Shown: positions 30,124 to 38,012, numbered from the stretch's first letter. The stretch: DNA of 43,705 nt from an uncultured Collinsella sp. (GCA_900546115.1 URBQ01000024.1:1-43705), one strand, 5' to 3'. Notes: generated by a model from the letters alone, not told the origin. A program made the numbers and translations.

Positions 30124-30160
30124 AACCTGCCACAATGGGACAGGTTTATTTTGGCAAGTT
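30124..30160. repeat. Hairpin repeat, GGGACAGGTTTATTTT core, second copy
   Basis: Arms AACCTGCCACAA and TTTTGGCAAGTT pair imperfectly around TGGGACAGGTTTA. The core and much of the arms match the copy at 17993-18031. It lies upstream of secA. Confidence 0.7.
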
Positions 30161-30191
30161 TTATCTGAGCAAACGCCGTCTCTCTGCCATG

Positions 30192-30222
30192 TGGTGCCAC
30201 GGGGACAGGTTAGTTTGCACCA
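30192..30222. repeat. Hairpin repeat, GGGGACAGGTTAGTTT core
   Basis: Arms TGGTGC (30192-30197) and GCACCA (30217-30222) enclose CACGGGGACAGGTTAGTTT. Same core as the neighbouring repeat but with different arms, so the loop is kept while the stem varies. Confidence 0.6.
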
Positions 30223-30224
30223 AT

Positions 30225-30266
30225 AAAAAGAAAAGGGCCGCGCACCCAAACGGATGCACGGCCCTT
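30225..30266 (-). terminator. Terminator after rpmE
   Basis: A hairpin of about 15 bp with mismatches (AAGGGCCGTGCATCC with GGGTGCGCGGCCCTT) followed on the minus strand by TTTTCTTTTT. It is a clear rho-independent terminator. Confidence 0.88.
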
Positions 30267-30301
30267 ATGCCATGAATGCGAGTGATTCCGCGGCGAGCTA
30301 T

Positions 30302-30727
30302 TTACTCAGCAGCCTCGGTGGTCTCGGCCTCGGCAGCGGCCTCATCGACGGGAGCCTCTGCGGGAGCCTCGGCGGCCTGCTTGGCAGCCTCCTCGGCAAA
30401 CTTAGCGGCACGCTTGGCCTTCTCGGCAGCCTTAGCCTCAGCGGCGGCCTTGCGAGCGGCCTCGGCCTCAGCAGCCTTGGCGGCCTTGGCAGCCTTGGCC
30501 TCCTCAGCCTTCTTGAGCTGGGCGGCAGCGGCGCCACCGAACTTGTCGGCGAAGCGCTGGACGCGTCCACCGGTGTCGACGAACTTCTGCTGGCCGGTGT
30601 AGAACGGGTGGCACTCGTTGCAAAGCTCAACCTTCATCTCGGACACGGTAGCGTGCGTCTTGAAGGTGTTGCCGCAGGAGCACGTCACCGTGCACTCGAC
30701 ATACTGGGGATGGATACCCTGCTTCAT
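30302..30727 (-). CDS. rpmE: Ribosomal protein L31 with long Ala/Lys/Glu tail
   Basis: Large-subunit ribosomal protein bL31, zinc-containing type. The first 65 residues match normal L31: MKQGIHPQYVECTVTCSCGN, then MKVELCNECHPFYTGQQKFVDTGGRVQRFADKF. The zinc cysteines are Cys16 and Cys18 near the N-terminus and the CNEC pair at 37-40. Residues from about 68 to 141 are an added tail built almost only from Ala, Lys, Glu and Pro, likely a charged helix then a disordered acidic end. Typical L31 has 65-90 residues. The ATG has AAGGAG upstream, in a leader that can pair with it. Confidence 0.95.
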   Translation of the reverse strand: MKQGIHPQYVECTVTCSCGNTFKTHATVSEMKVELCNECHPFYTGQQKFVDTGGRVQRFADKFGGAAAAQLKKAEEAKAAKAAKAAEAEAARKAAAEAKAAEKAKRAAKFAEEAAKQAAEAPAEAPVDEAAAEAETTEAAE

Positions 30728-30736
30728 GGTAGGACT

Positions 30737-30800
30737 CCTTATTGGTCAGGCGCTGGTTACCGATCAGCGCATAAGGCGTCTTGGTTTCCGACCAAGACAA
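30737..30800 (-). ncRNA. RpmE leader, candidate L31 autoregulatory element
   Basis: In the transcript, hairpin 1 pairs GTCTTGGT with ACCAAGAC (30778-30798) around a 5-base loop. Hairpin 2 pairs GCGCTG with CAGCGC (30750-30770). Outside hairpin 2, CCTTAT (30771-30776) can pair with ATAAGG (30737-30742), which includes the rpmE Shine-Dalgarno. This fits a leader that hides the RBS when bound by excess L31. L31 leader motifs, including one named for Coriobacteria, have been described; that this sequence belongs to that class is inferred, not tested. Confidence 0.6.
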
Positions 30801-30811
30801 CAAACTCGGCT

Positions 30812-30840
30812 ATGATACCACGGCGCCGCGTGTCCCACAA
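30812..30840 (-). promoter_or_regulatory. Candidate rpmE promoter
   Basis: Minus strand: -35 TTGTGG (30835-30840), 17-bp spacer, -10 TATCAT (30812-30817). Predicted start is near 30805, directly before the two leader hairpins. Confidence 0.65.
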
Positions 30841-30920
30841 AAGGTTCACGGTCTTTTCGGAACGACACGAATCTGACCCATCGAAACACATCTCCACCGT
30901 TCCTTCAACTGGGAAAATAC

Positions 30921-30953
30921 CGTCCCCGGGGCCTGAGAAGGGCCCCGGGGACG
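30921..30953. repeat. Perfect 13-bp GC hairpin at the island's left edge
   Basis: CGTCCCCGGGGCC (30921-30933) and its exact reverse complement (30941-30953) enclose a 7-base loop. The right arm ends GGGGACGTTC, the core of the interspersed repeats elsewhere in the window, and runs straight into the 64-bp direct repeat. Confidence 0.75.
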
Positions 30954-31015
30954 TTCGACTGACTGCGGGAACGGCCTTTCCGCTCAATGTGTTCGGCTGA
31001 GATCGGAAATCAACC
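30952..31015. repeat. 64-bp direct repeat, left copy (island boundary)
   Basis: It matches 38164-38227 at 62 of 64 positions, in the same orientation. The two copies enclose 7.1 kb with the peptide/ABC genes and an integrase remnant, so they could be attL and attR. The repeat contains GTTCGGCTGA-like words near both ends. It does not overlap a tRNA. It may instead be a dispersed genomic repeat. Confidence 0.85.
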
Positions 31016-31016
31016 A

Positions 31017-31079
31017 AACTGAACTAGGTTCAGTTGACATGGTTAAAAACGAGGGGCGACGCTTTTGCGTCACCCCTCG
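31017..31079 (-). terminator. Dyad plus terminator after the peptide gene
   Basis: CGAGGGGTGACGC and GCGTCGCCCCTCG form a near-perfect 13-bp hairpin (31050-31079) followed on the minus strand by TTTTTAACC: a strong terminator for the peptide gene. Next to it is a perfect dyad AACTGAAC-TAG-GTTCAGTT (31017-31035), abutting the end of the 64-bp repeat. Confidence 0.85.
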
Positions 31080-31094
31080 TCCCGGCCGGTTGCT

Positions 31095-31439
31095 TTAGTT
31101 GTACACACGGTAGTTACACTTGAACTGGGTTATGTGTCCATAGTTGGAGCGGTACCAACCCGACGTATAGCTGATTGCCTCTGCGCCTAGATAGTCGTAG
31201 CCCTTGTTGTAGCGAAGCTGACGGTAGGTCGTGTCGTACTCTGCTACGTAAAACGTGTCTCCAGAGAAGGCTTTGTACCGGTCTTTAACCGTCGAAGCCA
31301 TGTACGCGGGTTCGACATCGCCTTTCTCTCCGTTGAGCGCATAGACGGGTGCCGCGATTCCGCATAAAGCCGTTGCCACGAGGATGGCGTAGACAGCCAT
31401 GCGCGACGCATTGGACTTCAGCTGTTCAAATAGTTTCAT
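31095..31439 (-). CDS. Secreted Tyr-rich small protein, bacteriocin-like candidate
   Basis: A 114-residue protein with a clear N-terminal signal peptide: basic start, a hydrophobic core MAVYAILVATALCGIAAPV, and a probable AxA-type cleavage after VYA. The predicted mature part (about 77 residues) has 13 tyrosines, one cysteine and a C-terminal segment SGWYRSNYGHITQFKCNYRV; it should be beta-rich. I recognise no family. The start at 31439 has GAGGTG upstream, and the stop of the fused ABC transporter gene lies one base before it (TGACATG), so the two are translated together. Genomic setting beside three ABC genes recalls lactococcin 972-type bacteriocin loci, but the sequence does not show that family's hallmarks. 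A lipid-free secreted toxin, signal or immunity factor are all possible. Confidence 0.75.
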   Translation of the reverse strand: MKLFEQLKSNASRMAVYAILVATALCGIAAPVYALNGEKGDVEPAYMASTVKDRYKAFSGDTFYVAEYDTTYRQLRYNKGYDYLGAEAISYTSGWYRSNYGHITQFKCNYRVYN

Positions 31440-31440
31440 G

Positions 31441-33255
31441 TCATTCACCTCGCTCGTATGTATCGAGGTATTCCTGCTTGAGCGTCTGCGAGGACGACTT
31501 GATCTTTTCCACGAGCGCGCCGGCCTCGATGAAGTAGAACGAGTTGGTGAGGTCTGCCAGGTCGTCGAGCAGATGGCTTGAAATGAGCACGCTGCGTCCC
31601 CGCGCCACCTCGCTGCGCATCGCGTCGCAGGAGGTTTTCCGCTTTCCCGGATCGAGGCCGTTCAGCGGTTCATCGAGGATGAGGTACGGGCAATCGGTCG
31701 CTATCGCCATGGCAAGCTTTACCTGCTGCTTCATTCCTGTCGAGAGTTTACGGGTCGGCTTGTCGAGATATGGGGAGATTCCGAGGGAGTCGCAGAGCGA
31801 GTCGATGTCGGCGGCCGATTTCCACGCCTCCCTAACGAAAGCAAGGTGCTCGATGGCCGATAGCGTGGGGTAGAGATCCGCGCCGCCCGAAGAGCTCAGG
31901 TAGACGAGTTCTGCAAATTCGGCTGATCGACGTTGGCAGATTCCGTCTGCCGCCAGGCTTCCCGAGCGGATGCGGGTGGGAAATTGGCCCGACAGCGCTT
32001 CAAGAAGGGTGGTTTTCCCCGAGCCGTTGGGAGCAACGAGGCCCGCCGCCGTTCCCGGGCTCAGGAAAAGCGACCCGATTGAAAGTATCGTCGTGCTTCC
32101 GTATCCCACGCTCGCGTCCAGAAGCTCGAGCCCATGGTGCTTTTTCGCGGGTCCAGGCTGTTTGGGGGAACGTGTCGCAGCGGCGCCGACCGCAAAAAAG
32201 ACCGCGACGTATGCCAGGGCCACGGCAAGCATCGATGCGCTGCCTGAACCGGAGCCAATGAATTCTGTCGGGAAGCATCCTACGTAACCCGTTGCCTCGA
32301 TAGGCGAGAATACGGGCAGCGGCAGGAGATTGAGCGCGGCGTTATGCCCTAGTGCCGAATCGGACAGTAACGGGAATGCCGGGGCCGCGACAAGCAGCGC
32401 GGAGGTAAGGGGGCCCGCGAGGACGCGCCTCGTTGCGGTCGATAGGACGGCGGAGCAAACGGATATCAAGGTTCCGCCCGCAAGCAGCGCGAGAAGCAGG
32501 GCTGTGAAGACGTTTCCCGCGGTCGTGGTGGCAAGCGCGCCGTCATGGAAGAAGGCGATCGGGTACCCAATTTGCCCGAAGCCGTTTAGGGCCAAGGCGT
32601 AAATGCCCCCGGGTGCGAGGCCGGCGAGGAGCATCGCGGTCCCCGCGGCGATTATCGAAAACACGATCTGGATAAGGCGCCGGAATTTGGGCACGGGCGC
32701 CTTCGCCGCCAGGGTCCCGGGCCTTGTGGCGCCGAGCACGAGTATCGACGAGAGAAGGAAGGGGATGAAGGGAAGGAAAGACGGCGCCGTGGCAATGGCG
32801 TAAGGCAGGAAGGAAAGGAATGGCAGGTCGTTTGCGGAGGCCGGGATATCCGTGATGCCGGAGCTGCTCAGGGCACGGCAATATGCGAGCGCTGCGTCAT
32901 TGGTCTCTCGGTCTCCCACGATGGACCCGGATTGGAAGCCTTCGCCCATGAGCGCGTAGTAGCTCTCGGCAGAATCGAGAAAGGCGGCGTCGGTTTGAGC
33001 GGCAAGGGCGGCGTTCGCGTATCTTGCAAGCTCCGCGTCAGCTTGCTGCTCTGGCGATAGGTCTGTGCCGCTGGCCTGGGGCGCGCGCGTATTGAATGCG
33101 TCGACAAAGCCCTGCATGCCCTGCTTCATAAAGAAGGGCCCGTAGATGGGTGAATTGAACGCAATGGGGACGGAAAAGGCTGCAGCAAGCACGAGCGTAC
33201 AAATCCATACGGCCTTGTCTCTTAGGATTAGTTTGAGAAGAAGTCGACAGTACAT
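31441..33255 (-). CDS. ABC transporter fusing ABC-2-type permease to ATPase
   Basis: A 604-residue half-transporter with an unusual order. TM1 is at about 15-33, followed by an extracytoplasmic region to about 150 and five or so further membrane segments to about 358, then an ATPase domain. The ATPase has Walker A APNGSGKTT (408-416), signature LSTGMKQQ (504-511), Walker B YLILDEPLNGLDP (524-536) and H-loop SSH. The permease part contains LNGFGQIGYPI (223-233), which parallels two copies in the neighbouring double permease. The substrate may be the adjacent secreted peptide. AGGTG precedes the ATG. It stops with TGA one base before the peptide gene starts, and a 153-bp gap separates it from the upstream ATPase gene. 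Confidence 0.85.
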   Translation of the reverse strand: MYCRLLLKLILRDKAVWICTLVLAAAFSVPIAFNSPIYGPFFMKQGMQGFVDAFNTRAPQASGTDLSPEQQADAELARYANAALAAQTDAAFLDSAESYYALMGEGFQSGSIVGDRETNDAALAYCRALSSSGITDIPASANDLPFLSFLPYAIATAPSFLPFIPFLLSSILVLGATRPGTLAAKAPVPKFRRLIQIVFSIIAAGTAMLLAGLAPGGIYALALNGFGQIGYPIAFFHDGALATTTAGNVFTALLLALLAGGTLISVCSAVLSTATRRVLAGPLTSALLVAAPAFPLLSDSALGHNAALNLLPLPVFSPIEATGYVGCFPTEFIGSGSGSASMLAVALAYVAVFFAVGAAATRSPKQPGPAKKHHGLELLDASVGYGSTTILSIGSLFLSPGTAAGLVAPNGSGKTTLLEALSGQFPTRIRSGSLAADGICQRRSAEFAELVYLSSSGGADLYPTLSAIEHLAFVREAWKSAADIDSLCDSLGISPYLDKPTRKLSTGMKQQVKLAMAIATDCPYLILDEPLNGLDPGKRKTSCDAMRSEVARGRSVLISSHLLDDLADLTNSFYFIEAGALVEKIKSSSQTLKQEYLDTYERGE

Positions 33256-33408
33256 TTAGAAGCACCTACATTTCTCAAAACATCGTTAGATTAATAATGA
33301 CAGACCGAATGAAGATGCGTGCGATGGGGGCGAGGCGAATGGCTGAGCGGTATCGATACGCGGGTTCAACGGTATCACATTGGCCACATAGATTTTTAAC
33401 TTGCATTT
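33256..33408. other. Gap between the two ATPase-encoding genes of the island
   Basis: No gene. It is AT-richer near the downstream start (a TATTAATCTAAC stretch read on the minus strand) and may hold a second promoter, but no clean -35/-10 pair stands out. Confidence 0.3.
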
Positions 33409-34149
33409 CTACCCGCCCTTTTCGTAGAGTCGCCGATACGTGCTTAGCGCACCCTCGGCGCGTCCGGCAGGCTTTGCGAAATGGGATCCAGGAGACTTCG
33501 GCGCAGCATCATCTTGCGGAATGCTTCTAATGAGCCTCCCATCCTTCAAAAACAGAATCTCATCGCACAGCCTATCGACCGAATCCAAGATGTGGGATGA
33601 CATGATGATGCACGTACCAGAATCGGCCAGCTTCCTGAGAATCTCGGAATGCAAGTCCACCCTGCTGGGGTCGAGCGCGTTCATGGGCTCATCTAATAGA
33701 AGGTACCGCGCGCCCGTCGCATACGCAATCGCCAGGGTAAGCTGCTGCTTCATGCCCTGGCTCAGAGTGCGGATCCTCATCTTCGCGAACTCGCCTATCT
33801 GCGTTTGTTCCACTATCTCTTCGATATCGCGAGCATGCGGCCACATATCGCAAACCATCTTGAGGTGATCTTCCGCACGCAATCCGGGATACAGCAGCGT
33901 CCCCTCACCAGGTGCATAGAAGATCATAGAACGGACCTCTCTCGCACCCGTACCCTGCACCTCATCCAGAACGATGCTCCCGTCCACGCGAGGACCCGGC
34001 AAACCTGCCATCGCACGCAGCAACGTCGTCTTTCCATGCCCGTTCGGAGCGACGAGACCGTAGACCGTACCCGGGGCAAACTCAGCGTTCACCGAATCTA
34101 CGAGCACCTTCTTTCCATAAGAGATCGTCAGCGTTTGAAGGTCAATCAT
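33409..34149 (-). CDS. ABC transporter ATP-binding protein
   Basis: A 246-residue stand-alone ATPase that should energise the double permease encoded just upstream. It has Walker A APNGHGKTT, signature LSQGMKQQLTLA, Walker B RYLLLDEPMNALDP and H-loop SSHILD. The LSxGMKQQ form of the signature is shared with the fused transporter, which points to common ancestry. I prefer the ATG at 34149, with GGGG about 9 bases upstream; the ATG at 34158 forms an ATGA overlap with the permease stop but has the Shine-Dalgarno against it. Either way the two genes are coupled. The C-terminal tail is short and basic. Substrate unknown. Confidence 0.9.
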   Translation of the reverse strand: MIDLQTLTISYGKKVLVDSVNAEFAPGTVYGLVAPNGHGKTTLLRAMAGLPGPRVDGSIVLDEVQGTGAREVRSMIFYAPGEGTLLYPGLRAEDHLKMVCDMWPHARDIEEIVEQTQIGEFAKMRIRTLSQGMKQQLTLAIAYATGARYLLLDEPMNALDPSRVDLHSEILRKLADSGTCIIMSSHILDSVDRLCDEILFLKDGRLIRSIPQDDAAPKSPGSHFAKPAGRAEGALSTYRRLYEKGG

Positions 34150-34154
34150 CGAGA

Positions 34155-36377
34155 TCATCCCCTTTCGATCTTTGGAACACTCAGGCGCACCATCAACGGA
34201 GATACGGCGCCCAAGACCACCAGCAGAGCGCCCGATGCGCCGACGACCTCTCCAAAAGGCATCGCGTTCGTCCCTCGCCCAAGGAACCCAATCGTCCCCA
34301 CCTGGGAAGCGGGATCAAACGAGGCGAATGGAGCCAGCAGCGCGACGCCCATGCCCACGCTTTCAACATGAGCGCTCAACGAACCCAACACCAAGAGAAC
34401 CGCGCAAACCATTCCGGTGACAACGGGGTTGCGGCTAATCGCTGCTGTCAACGCAGCGACGACGGAAATCACGCCGTATGCCATGACCAGCAACGGAATA
34501 CTGCACAACACCGCCTCCCCCACCATGGACGTTGTCGAAGCTCCCGCCCGAATGAGAGCGACGGGATACTCCGATCCACCCGCACCGTTCTTAATCACGG
34601 ACACAACGACAGCGGGAACCATCGACACCAAAAGCAGCACCAAGCCAAGCAGGAGAGCCAGCGCAACAGCCGTCAGAAAACGCACATGCGCTGTTGCGGG
34701 GATCTGGAGAACCAGAAGGGAACGACACTGCAGGTGGGTGCACGCGAGCGATGTGACAACCACGGGCAACAGCAAAAATAAGGAGGGAAGCGCTGCCTGG
34801 AGATACGAAAGGAGGATTAATGGGGGCATCTTCGTACTTAACTCGTAAACCTTGGGGTCCGGCAAGCTCGCGATCGACTCAAGCAGAAGGGCGCGCGCCT
34901 CCGCACGAGAAGGAGTCTCCGGCTCGATTCCGATCGATTGCAGGAGAGTCGCATCTGCCGCGCCCAGCTCACCTCGAGCGCGCTCGTACGTCGCAAGGCT
35001 TCGAAACCCCTCCGCAGGCATAGGCGCGTACACGAAACCCGAAAGAGCATCCCGCATGTCTTCCAGGGCCGCTTTGCCCTCGACGTCCATATTCGCAGCG
35101 TTCTGCTCTAGATACCGATCTATTGAACGGAGCTCCCCATCCCTATACCGAACAGCGGAAACGTTATCAGCGTCAGGAAACATCTCGACCAGAGCCGGGG
35201 CCAGCATCGTCGCCGACATTGCAATCGCGCATACGGCGAGGGTAGGAGAACGCAGGAGCAGTTTCCCCATCGTTCTTACGTATGCAACGGCGGAGGCACA
35301 AGCGCTCGAACGAGTTGCCGTTCTCGATGCAGCGAAGGAACCTCTCTCAAGACAAATCGGGGATATCGGGCGCGCGCAGCCGCTCTTTCCAGCAACGCAA
35401 AGCAGGCTAATTGCCAGCACCTCGATCCCGATTGCGCATACGAGGGCAATCGCGCCACGCTCGAAGCAAAGTCCAGGCAGATTCACTATCTGCGTTGTCG
35501 GGTACGGGCTATAGGCGCCGACGGTCAACTCAGTGTTCGCATACGTAAGGGGATTCAACAGGGCGAACTCACGTAAAGCGATGGATCTTCCGTAATACCC
35601 GGGAACCATCGTCACCCCCATCAGGGCACATACGAACACGATTCCAAGCGTAGGGTTATTGGCAATCTTCACGGCAAGGTGAACGACAAGCGAGATGAAC
35701 GCTGCCACCAAGAATTGCAAGATGGCCGTCTGCGCGAACACCAGCCAAGCCGGTTTGATAACCGGAGTCGCATATTGAATGTAGCCTATCGGATAGAACG
35801 GCGAGCCCGGGCCATTCTTCACAAGCGCGGCGATTATCCCTGGAAGATTGATGGCGAGGACGGCAAGCATTGCAAAAACACTCGCCCATACGCTCGATGC
35901 AACAAGTCTACCCAGCTCGCCCATCGGTGCCTGGATGATGAGCTTTTCACGTTTGTTAAGACGCGCGGCAAGGAACGAGACGGCAACGGCCGTTGCGACC
36001 CATAGCAAGTACTCCTTCGATCCGTCATAATAGGTGTACTCTCCATCCGATATCTGCAGAAACGGAAGTAGGGGAGAGAGCGGTGCCAAGATAAGACGTC
36101 CCGCGGCAAGAGGGTACAGAAGCGCGGGCATGCTTGATGAAGAGGTATAGACACCGTCCTCCCCCGCATTCACAAGCGCATCCGCATAGGATGCTGACAA
36201 TTCCTGCTCAACACGGGTTATTCCCGACTCGAGGTATTCGACCCGTCCGTCGATGCCAGCCGCGCTCCTGAAGACGGGCAGAGCACAAAGAACCATCAAC
36301 GCAACAACGACAACACAGAGCGACCTGGAGGAGAGAAGCGACCTAAAGATCGCCTTCGAGATTTTGAGCATATTCAT
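34155..36377 (-). CDS. Tandem-duplicated ABC-2-type permease
   Basis: A 740-residue membrane protein made of two similar halves. Each has a first membrane segment (near residues 20-36 and 378-396), an extracytoplasmic region of roughly 70 to 130 residues, and then five or six membrane segments. The halves share VKNGPGSPFYPI (near 186-197) and IKNGAGGSEYPV (near 595-606), and later NNPTLGIVFVCALMG against SRNPVVTGMVCAVLL. It thus supplies both permease halves for a single transporter with the following ATPase. The start is uncertain: I chose ATG 36377 with AAGG upstream; ATG 36395 is also in frame. It ends with TGA, overlapping the ATPase start region. It is similar in layout to large membrane proteins of bacteriocin export or immunity loci. 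Confidence 0.85.
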   Translation of the reverse strand: MNMLKISKAIFRSLLSSRSLCVVVVALMVLCALPVFRSAAGIDGRVEYLESGITRVEQELSASYADALVNAGEDGVYTSSSSMPALLYPLAAGRLILAPLSPLLPFLQISDGEYTYYDGSKEYLLWVATAVAVSFLAARLNKREKLIIQAPMGELGRLVASSVWASVFAMLAVLAINLPGIIAALVKNGPGSPFYPIGYIQYATPVIKPAWLVFAQTAILQFLVAAFISLVVHLAVKIANNPTLGIVFVCALMGVTMVPGYYGRSIALREFALLNPLTYANTELTVGAYSPYPTTQIVNLPGLCFERGAIALVCAIGIEVLAISLLCVAGKSGCARPISPICLERGSFAASRTATRSSACASAVAYVRTMGKLLLRSPTLAVCAIAMSATMLAPALVEMFPDADNVSAVRYRDGELRSIDRYLEQNAANMDVEGKAALEDMRDALSGFVYAPMPAEGFRSLATYERARGELGAADATLLQSIGIEPETPSRAEARALLLESIASLPDPKVYELSTKMPPLILLSYLQAALPSLFLLLPVVVTSLACTHLQCRSLLVLQIPATAHVRFLTAVALALLLGLVLLLVSMVPAVVVSVIKNGAGGSEYPVALIRAGASTTSMVGEAVLCSIPLLVMAYGVISVVAALTAAISRNPVVTGMVCAVLLVLGSLSAHVESVGMGVALLAPFASFDPASQVGTIGFLGRGTNAMPFGEVVGASGALLVVLGAVSPLMVRLSVPKIERG

Positions 36378-36512
36378 CGCCAACCTTAACCTCATCCAGT
36401 CGGAACAGAGGGGCCGAACAAAATGCTCGGCCCTTATTACTTGCCGGCAAAGTCAATTTAACATAAACTGTTAAAAAGTAACCTGAGTTTTTTAAATTCT
36501 TCGGAGGTTATT
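36378..36512. promoter_or_regulatory. Divergent promoter region with candidate operator
   Basis: This lies between the divergent transporter operon and the DUF2975-like gene. TTTAACA-TAAAC-TGTTAAA (36457-36475) is a perfect 7-bp inverted repeat with a 5-base spacer, a good size for a small HTH dimer, and could be the site of the YozG-like regulator encoded nearby. A second hairpin GGGCCGA/TCGGCCC (36411-36433) would lie in the transporter leader. Both are seen; the binding role is inferred. Confidence 0.5.
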
Positions 36513-37025
36513 ATGAGTTCCGACAATCGCACTCCCCGGCTTCATTCCTTCCGCATCGCATGTGCGATAGCCTCTGCGACCCTTTGCGCCACCGCCATCG
36601 CACAAGTGGCGTTCTCCTTAAAGCCAGCAATCGAAGTGCTCGACAACCCTGTAATTGCAGACTCCCCCGCGTATCCAGCCCTTGCGATCTCGACATTGGT
36701 CCCTGCCGTCATCGGTATCGCTACGACCATCCTCAGCGCCGTTCTCGTGTGGACGATCAAGAGCGGAGACCCCTTCAAGAAAGGGTCTGCGACATGCTTG
36801 AAGGTGCTCGGCATTCTCTTCGTTGTTCAAGCTGCCACCAGCCTCTACGCCGGCTCACTCAAAACCTCCGTTTCGATGTTTGGCGGCGAGGGGGCCGTCG
36901 GCGCCCAAGAGATCGCTTCATCATTCGATTGGACCTCTCTGGTTCTCGGCATCGTCTTGTTCATGCTTTCCCAGCTCTTCTTGTACGCCCGAGAGCTGTA
37001 CCTCGACTCCGACGAGATTGCGTAA
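36513..37025 (+). CDS. DUF2975-like four-helix membrane protein
   Basis: A 170-residue integral membrane protein with four hydrophobic segments, near 14-32, 52-75, 90-110 and 140-162. The layout and the WTIKSGDPFKKGSATCLKVLG segment (the position of the family's NPF-like motif) match DUF2975 proteins such as Bacillus YoaS. GGAGG lies 5-6 bases before the ATG. It is followed 9 bp later by a small helix-turn-helix gene, the same pairing seen for yoaS and yozG, in which the membrane partner is thought to control the regulator. Its location, divergent from the peptide and transporter operon, suggests that it senses membrane or peptide stress, but this is unproven. Confidence 0.8.
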   Translation: MSSDNRTPRLHSFRIACAIASATLCATAIAQVAFSLKPAIEVLDNPVIADSPAYPALAISTLVPAVIGIATTILSAVLVWTIKSGDPFKKGSATCLKVLGILFVVQAATSLYAGSLKTSVSMFGGEGAVGAQEIASSFDWTSLVLGIVLFMLSQLFLYARELYLDSDEIA

Positions 37026-37034
37026 GGAAACGCC

Positions 37035-37286
37035 ATGCCCGTAATTGTTCGCCTCGACAAGATCATGGCCGAGCGAAAGATTTCCTCGAACGAACTTGCC
37101 GAAAGGATTGGAACCACGCCCGTGAACCTGTCCCGTATTAAAAAAGGGCATATTCGCGGCATTCGCTTCAACACACTCGAGCAGCTATGCCTCGCCCTTC
37201 GTTGCCAACCCGGAGACCTTCTCGAAGTCATGAGCGAAGAGGATGCCCGAAAGGAGTTCGGACTCGATTGGTCCGCCGAGGATTAG
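37035..37286 (+). CDS. YozG-like HTH transcriptional regulator
   Basis: An 83-residue DNA-binding protein consisting of one Cro/CI-type helix-turn-helix (HTH_26 type). Residues 17-50 (ISSNELAERIGTTPVNLSRI then KKGHIRGIRFNTLEQLCLAL) show the fold, and CQPGDLLE follows as in YozG-like proteins. It lies 9 bp after the DUF2975-like gene, with AAGGAAA upstream. It probably autoregulates the divergent region, possibly at the 19-bp palindrome. Its TAG stop (37284-37286) is directly followed, in the same frame, by the integrase remnant, marking the recombination joint. Confidence 0.88.
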   Translation: MPVIVRLDKIMAERKISSNELAERIGTTPVNLSRIKKGHIRGIRFNTLEQLCLALRCQPGDLLEVMSEEDARKEFGLDWSAED

Positions 37287-38012
37287 AGGGCGGTCGTACT
37301 CGCCCTGCACACGGGGATGCGAATCGGCGAGGTCTGCGGCCTTCGGTGGTGCGATGTGGATTTCGAGACGGGCCTGATCTCGATCAGACACTCGGTGGCG
37401 TACGCGAAGGGAATGGGTTCGTTCATCAAGGACACCAAGACCCATGACGCCAGGGGTATCCCCATCGACCCGGTCGGCCTACTCCCCTTCCTGAAGGAGA
37501 CCCACGAGATCGACTGCGGAAAGCTGCGCTTGCGCGGCCTTACCGGGGCGGTCGAGATCGGGGACTGCTACATCCTGTCGGAGCCGGGCGCGACCTTCGC
37601 GACGACAAGCTATATCCGCAGGGCGTTCAAGACGTTCTCGGAGACCAACGGCCTCATGGGCACCAACGACGAGCTGATCACGTTCCACGGCCTTCGCCAC
37701 ACGTTCGCAACGCAGTGGATCCGCCAAGGCGGCGATATCAAGGCGCTCCAATCGATCCTCGGCCACAAGGACGCCATGGCGACGCTCAACGTCTACGCCG
37801 ACATCGAGCCCATCTCCAAAATCCATAACATGCTGCGCGCCACGCCGTGCCTTTGGCGCGGGCACCTCGGGCCGAGGGTCGATCCGGGTCCCATGTTCCA
37901 ACAGAGGATCCAGGAGTCCATCGAGACGCTCCAGGCGTTCGGCTACGGCATCACCGAGCCGGACGACCGAAATATCGCCATACGCGACGTGAAGACGAAC
38001 AGTTGGCTCTAG
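37287..38012 (+). pseudogene. Tyrosine integrase remnant, N-terminal half lost
   Basis: The open frame starts right after the regulator's TAG and encodes AVVLALHTGMRIGEVCGLRW, the beginning of a phage-type integrase catalytic domain. The catalytic set is present: Arg in TGMRIGE, His-x-x-Arg in HGLRHTFAT, His in LGHKD and Tyr in NVYAD. The N-terminal core-binding and arm-binding domains are absent, and no start codon with RBS is evident except an internal ATG at 37317. After the TAG at 38010 the same frame stays open for about 53 more codons (LTEYAAVLGPSQLRSRW), suggesting a later nonsense mutation. It is almost certainly inactive in arm-site binding. It lies 150 bp from the right 64-bp repeat, where an integrase is expected. 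Confidence 0.8.

Noticed and set aside
30952..31015. Treating the 64-bp repeats as proven att sites.
   Set aside because: They are in the right place, but no tRNA or conserved gene end overlaps them and the sequence could be a dispersed genomic repeat. Empty-site evidence is needed.
31095..31439. Calling the secreted peptide a lactococcin 972 family bacteriocin.
   Set aside because: The locus layout is reminiscent, but the mature sequence lacks the hallmarks I know for that family; it is kept only as an analogy.
37317..38012. A functional short integrase from the internal ATG at 37317.
   Set aside because: It would lack the core- and arm-binding domains and starts inside the first catalytic segment, with no RBS; a remnant is more likely.
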